From Pseudomonadota bacterium (GTDB taxonomy: Bacteria; Desulfobacterota; Desulfovibrionia; Desulfovibrionales; Desulfovibrionaceae): 8,453 nt of DNA. Positions 6,189 to 8,453 of the stretch are shown here, piece after piece. The notes below the pieces were generated by a model. That model was not told where the DNA came from, did no database searches, and saw only the letters and a program-made list of their open reading frames with translations. How positions within the stretch are numbered: position 1 is the stretch's first letter; each line of letters opens with the position of its first letter. The stretch spans positions 1-8,453 of the forward strand of contig JAEXGX010000126.1 of the NCBI GenBank assembly GCA_023450535.1. The letters run 5' to 3'. Made by a program: the position numbers and the translations under genes.

Positions 6189-6980
6189 ATGTTGCAATAT
6201 CCGGCAATCATGGGCCTTCTGGCAGGGCTTGTCACCTGGGGCTTTACGTCTTTGGGAGCGGCTGCGGTTTTTTCGCCGCGCGAATTTTCCCGGCGTACCC
6301 TGGATATCATGCTCGGGGTTGCAGCCGGGGTGATGCTGGCGGCCTCGTTTTGGTCTTTGCTCGAGCCTGCGCTGGAAATGGCCCGGCCCGGCTGGGGCGT
6401 ATGGTGTTTTGTGCCGGTCGCTCTCGGTTTTCTCGGCGGGGCGGTCGTGTTGCGCCTTCTGGATATTTTGTTGCCGCACCTGCACCCTCTGGAAGGTTTT
6501 GCGGAGGGCACTCCCACGCACCTGCCGCGCAGTGTGCTGCTGGTGCTGGCCATTACCCTGCACAATATCCCCGAAGGGCTGGCCGTGGGCGTGGCCTTCG
6601 GCGCGGCGACCGCTGCGCCGGAGCTGGGCTTTGCCGGGGCGGTTACACTGATGCTCGGCATTGGTTTACAGAATTTACCCGAGGGTATGGCGGTTTCCGT
6701 ACCGCTGCTGCGTGAGGGGCTTTCCCGCCGCAAAGCCTTTTTTTACGGGCAGTTGTCCGGGGTAGTGGAACCGATCGCGGCGGTGATCGGGGCTGCAGCG
6801 GCCTCGGTTGCCGCGCCGGTTCTGCCCTGGGCGCTGGCGTTTGCCGCCGGGGCAATGGTGTTTGTGGTGGTGGAAGAGGTGGTGCCGGAGGCGCAGGCTT
6901 CGGGCAATGGGGATGCCGCGACTATGGGGGTTATGTTGGGTTTTGTGCTTATGATGTGCCTTGACGTCGCGTTTGGGTAG
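6189..6980 (+). CDS. ZIP-family divalent metal transporter (GufA/ZupT-like)
   Basis: Inner-membrane importer of zinc or related divalent metals, 263 residues, about eight hydrophobic segments. The two metal-site helices carry the ZIP signatures HNIPEG (125-130) and QNLPEG (161-166). GQLSGVVEP (187-195) adds the conserved Glu194, and VVVEEVVPEA (226-235) matches the later helix of GufA-type members. The His/Glu-rich loop HLHPLEGFAEGTPTH (97-111) sits where ZIP proteins have a variable metal-binding loop. GAGGAGG at 6176-6182, six bases before the ATG, fixes the start. It is divergent from cbiA. The length fits bacterial ZIPs. The metal cannot be told from sequence: ZupT-like proteins take Zn, Fe, Mn and Co, and a cobalt role near cbiA would be speculation. 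Confidence 0.92.
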   Translation: MLQYPAIMGLLAGLVTWGFTSLGAAAVFSPREFSRRTLDIMLGVAAGVMLAASFWSLLEPALEMARPGWGVWCFVPVALGFLGGAVVLRLLDILLPHLHPLEGFAEGTPTHLPRSVLLVLAITLHNIPEGLAVGVAFGAATAAPELGFAGAVTLMLGIGLQNLPEGMAVSVPLLREGLSRRKAFFYGQLSGVVEPIAAVIGAAAASVAAPVLPWALAFAAGAMVFVVVEEVVPEAQASGNGDAATMGVMLGFVLMMCLDVAFG

Positions 6981-7028
6981 TGGCTGGCTGTTTGGAGCGG
7001 AGCATTGCTGAAAGGTGTGCGCGGAAAC

Positions 7029-7053
7029 AGCCGGAACGCTCCGGCTTATTTCT
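7029..7053 (+). terminator. Probable terminator of the ZIP gene
   Basis: AGCCGGA (7029-7035) and TCCGGCT (7040-7046) pair perfectly around ACGC and are followed by TATTTCT. The hairpin is 48 bases past the stop codon. The short T-rich tail suits a moderate intrinsic terminator. Confidence 0.55.
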
Positions 7054-7075
7054 CGCTACATTTTTCAGCTCGCCC

Positions 7076-7112
7076 TTCGCAAGGAGGCGGCCTGCGCCGC
7101 GCTCTTTGCGAA
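7076..7112. repeat. Imperfect long hairpin
   Basis: TTCGCAA (7076-7082) and TTGCGAA (7106-7112) close a stem that continues inward with wobble and one bulge to GGCGGC/GCCGC around CTGC. No T-run follows directly. Confidence 0.45.
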
Positions 7113-7139
7113 CGTTTAAAGGAAAAACGGTCTCCGGGG

Positions 7140-7178
7140 GCCAGATGGCGCACGGTAAATGATAATCTGGCAATTTTT
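7140..7178 (+). terminator. Hairpin with T-run
   Basis: GCCAGAT (7140-7146) and ATCTGGC (7165-7171) are exact reverse complements with an 18-base loop, followed by AATTTTT. The T-run suggests a second plus-strand terminator, but the large loop weakens the case. Confidence 0.4.
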
Positions 7179-7276
7179 CCTGTGTAATCTCGCTTTCAGA
7201 AAAAATACTTATGAATCGCCTGGCTTGTTTTCGTGCCATGCCTATTAAAAAGTTTTGAAAGGGAAGGGGGCGCGGG

Positions 7277-7310
7277 GGAAGGGAGGACTTTTTCAAAAGT
7301 CCTCCCTTCC
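7277..7310. repeat. Perfect 16-bp inverted repeat
   Basis: GGAAGGGAGGACTTTT (7277-7292) and its exact complement AAAAGTCCTCCCTTCC (7295-7310) are separated by two bases. It is the longest perfect hairpin in the window. It sits in a purine-rich stretch that starts at about 7246. It resembles dispersed intergenic hairpins of Desulfovibrio-type genomes; that family link is from memory, not a search. Confidence 0.7.
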
Positions 7311-7322
7311 TAAAATGATGAC

Positions 7323-7343
7323 AAACCCCGCTTCGCGGAGTTT
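7323..7343. repeat. Hairpin, 9-bp stem with one mismatch
   Basis: AAACCCCGC (7323-7331) pairs with GCGGAGTTT (7335-7343) around TTC, with a single C-A mismatch. It is the second member of a run of five close hairpins. Confidence 0.5.
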
Positions 7344-7346
7344 GCG

Positions 7347-7374
7347 CCGTCTAAGCCGCAGAACGGCTTGACGG
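7347..7374. repeat. Hairpin, 11-bp stem with one bulge
   Basis: CCGTC plus AAGCCG (7347-7351 and 7353-7358, T7352 bulged) pairs with CGGCTT plus GACGG (7364-7374) around CAGAA. It is the third hairpin of the cluster. Confidence 0.5.
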
Positions 7375-7382
7375 AAAGGCAC

Positions 7383-7433
7383 AAAAATCAGTCGCTTACG
7401 GCGCGGCAAAGCCGCGACCTGCTCCTGATTTTT
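7383..7433. repeat. Nested hairpin
   Basis: The outer arms AAAAATCAG (7383-7391) and CTGATTTTT (7425-7433) pair perfectly. Inside them CGCGGC (7402-7407) and GCCGCG (7411-7416) pair around AAA. Two nested perfect stems joined by asymmetric internal loops suggest a selected structure rather than chance. Confidence 0.6.
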
Positions 7434-7435
7434 GA

Positions 7436-7458
7436 GGCTGCTAATTTTTTCAGCAGCC
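7436..7458 (-). terminator. Hairpin downstream of the DMT exporter
   Basis: GGCTGCT (7436-7442) and AGCAGCC (7452-7458) pair perfectly around AATTTTTTC, 16 bases past the stop of the minus-strand exporter gene. Read on the minus strand it is followed by TCAAAAATC, with no T-run, so it is only a possible terminator. Confidence 0.45.
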
Positions 7459-7474
7459 TTCCCCCGCTCTGTCC

Positions 7475-8428
7475 CTATCTTAATACCAGAATAGCCGCGC
7501 CGGTGCAGGCGATAACGGAGCCGATGATGGAATCGCGGCGGGGCACACGACGTTCCATGATGCCCATGATGATCAGCAGGGCGATGGGCTCCAGGCCGAT
7601 GAGCATGGACGCCACGGCGGCGGGCAGAAAGTCGATGGCAAGGCAGGACAGCCAGATGCCGCCTGCCGGGCCGAACAGACAGCCGGGCGGAACGAGTCTG
7701 AAGACTTCGGGATGTTCACGCATGGCGGAGAGGGTGGGGCGGATAGTGCCGCGCAGGGCGGTAATGAGGATGATGCCAATCATGGAGACGCTGTTGCGGT
7801 ACAACGCCAGAGAGAGCGCTTCCATGCCCTCGGAGAGGGCCTGTTTGGAGAAAATCATGCCCACGGCCAGCATCAGAGCGGAGAACAGGCACAGGGCGAT
7901 GCCCTGCGTACGTGCGCGTCCGTTGCTCGGGGGATTATGCGAATCTCCCCGTTCAGAGGCGACAACGAGGATAACCCCGGCTGTGGCGATGGTAATGCCG
8001 AGCGCGCCTTGCAGGCCGATGTGTTCGTCGAGGAAAACCGCGCCGATGAGCGCGGTGAAGGCGGCGGAAAGCGAAAGGCAGACCTGTGCGGGGCGCAGGC
8101 CGAGGCGCAAGGCTCCGGCGTAGAGGCAGGCGTCGCCTACCAGAATGCCGGTGAGGCCGGAGGCTGTGGCCAGCCAGAGAAAATGGGAAGAGGTCAACAG
8201 CGGGACACCGGAGAGCAGGCAGGCCGCGCCCAGGGCGACGGCGGCAAAGGGTTGCCGCAGAAGAAGCACACCCTGAACGCCGATGCGGCGGGCAATGGCG
8301 GTGTGAATGATGCCTGCGGTGGCCCAGGAAAAGGCGGTGCCCAGAGCGAAAAGAATGCCGAGTTCTGTACTGCCGTGCATGGTGAGGAAGGGTTTTGCGT
8401 CGGGCGGAATGCTCGGCGGGCGGAGCAT
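7475..8428 (-). CDS. EamA/DMT-superfamily transporter, 10 TM helices
   Basis: Inner-membrane transporter of the drug/metabolite transporter superfamily, 317 residues from this start. Two tandem EamA domains are visible: about residues 21-157 and 177-317, each with five hydrophobic helices. They are joined by a polar loop (SERGDSHNPPSNGRARTQG). Domain ends carry the usual EamA signs: LSAAFTALIGAVFLDEHIGLQGALGI in the first, LIGLEPIALLIIMGIMERRVPRRDSIIG in the second. Known members export amino acids or metabolites; the substrate here cannot be told. The ATG at 8428 and that at 8380 (MHGSTELGILF, starting right at the first helix) both lack a clear ribosome binding site. The frame stays open to the window edge, so a start outside the window is possible. 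It is convergent with the ZIP gene across the palindrome-rich gap. Confidence 0.88.
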   Translation of the reverse strand: MLRPPSIPPDAKPFLTMHGSTELGILFALGTAFSWATAGIIHTAIARRIGVQGVLLLRQPFAAVALGAACLLSGVPLLTSSHFLWLATASGLTGILVGDACLYAGALRLGLRPAQVCLSLSAAFTALIGAVFLDEHIGLQGALGITIATAGVILVVASERGDSHNPPSNGRARTQGIALCLFSALMLAVGMIFSKQALSEGMEALSLALYRNSVSMIGIILITALRGTIRPTLSAMREHPEVFRLVPPGCLFGPAGGIWLSCLAIDFLPAAVASMLIGLEPIALLIIMGIMERRVPRRDSIIGSVIACTGAAILVLR

Positions 8429-8453
8429 GCCAGAAGCATCGGCAGTCGTCCAG

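Larger units (their letters stand above)
6981..7474. other. Gene-free, palindrome-rich intergenic region
   Basis: 494 bases between the ZIP gene and the convergent DMT exporter. Short open frames exist (for example 6980-7162 and 7005-7187) but lack ribosome binding sites and recognisable features, and they run across the hairpins. The region holds at least eight inverted repeats, listed separately. It looks like terminators plus one or more intergenic repeat elements. Confidence 0.6.

Noticed and set aside
6980..7187. Two 60-residue plus-strand frames after the ZIP gene
   Set aside because: They overlap each other and the hairpins, lack ribosome binding sites and look like translated intergenic repeat.

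Overview
The window is GC-rich bacterial DNA with dense coding on both strands. Its contents suggest an anaerobic sulfate- or sulfite-reducing type of deltaproteobacterium, most like the Desulfovibrionaceae (Desulfovibrio/Bilophila). They are a Tat-exported molybdopterin oxidoreductase with a four-cluster ferredoxin subunit, a CbiA-type corrin amidase of the anaerobic B12 route, and long GC-rich palindromes between genes. This placement is inference from gene content and style; no rRNA or marker gene is present.

Layout. 1-260 is a leader with two perfect inverted repeats. 261-3101 (+) is a two-gene operon: a periplasmic molybdopterin enzyme of the polysulfide/thiosulfate/arsenate reductase class and its 16-cysteine [4Fe-4S] partner. 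It has no membrane anchor gene. 3102-3201 is a convergent gap holding three hairpins. On the minus strand follow an XRE regulator with a membrane-anchored C-terminus (3202-3870) and a small exported two-cysteine protein (4012-4272), with a helically phased inverted repeat between them. Next, also minus, is cobyrinate a,c-diamide synthase cbiA (4527-6002), closed by a clear intrinsic terminator (4469-4505). It is divergent from a ZIP metal transporter (6189-6980, +). 6981-7474 is gene-free but packed with palindromes. The window ends in a 10-TM EamA/DMT exporter (7475-8428, -).

How the genes relate. The first two genes should form one complex: the catalytic subunit is exported folded through Tat, and the signal-less iron-sulfur subunit travels with it and passes electrons to or from the molybdenum site. 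The XRE regulator may control itself and perhaps the small exported gene from the inverted repeat. cbiA and the ZIP transporter share a divergent control region but have no obvious common pathway beyond metals and cofactors.

The most striking feature is a perfect 17-unit CT/AG dinucleotide repeat (6059-6093) in the cbiA/ZIP divergent region. It lies at the possible 5' coding end of cbiA. Such a long dinucleotide tract is rare in bacteria and is the classic substrate of slipped-strand phase variation, but I know of no such case for a cobalamin gene. I found no wholly new multi-gene defence or biosynthetic system.
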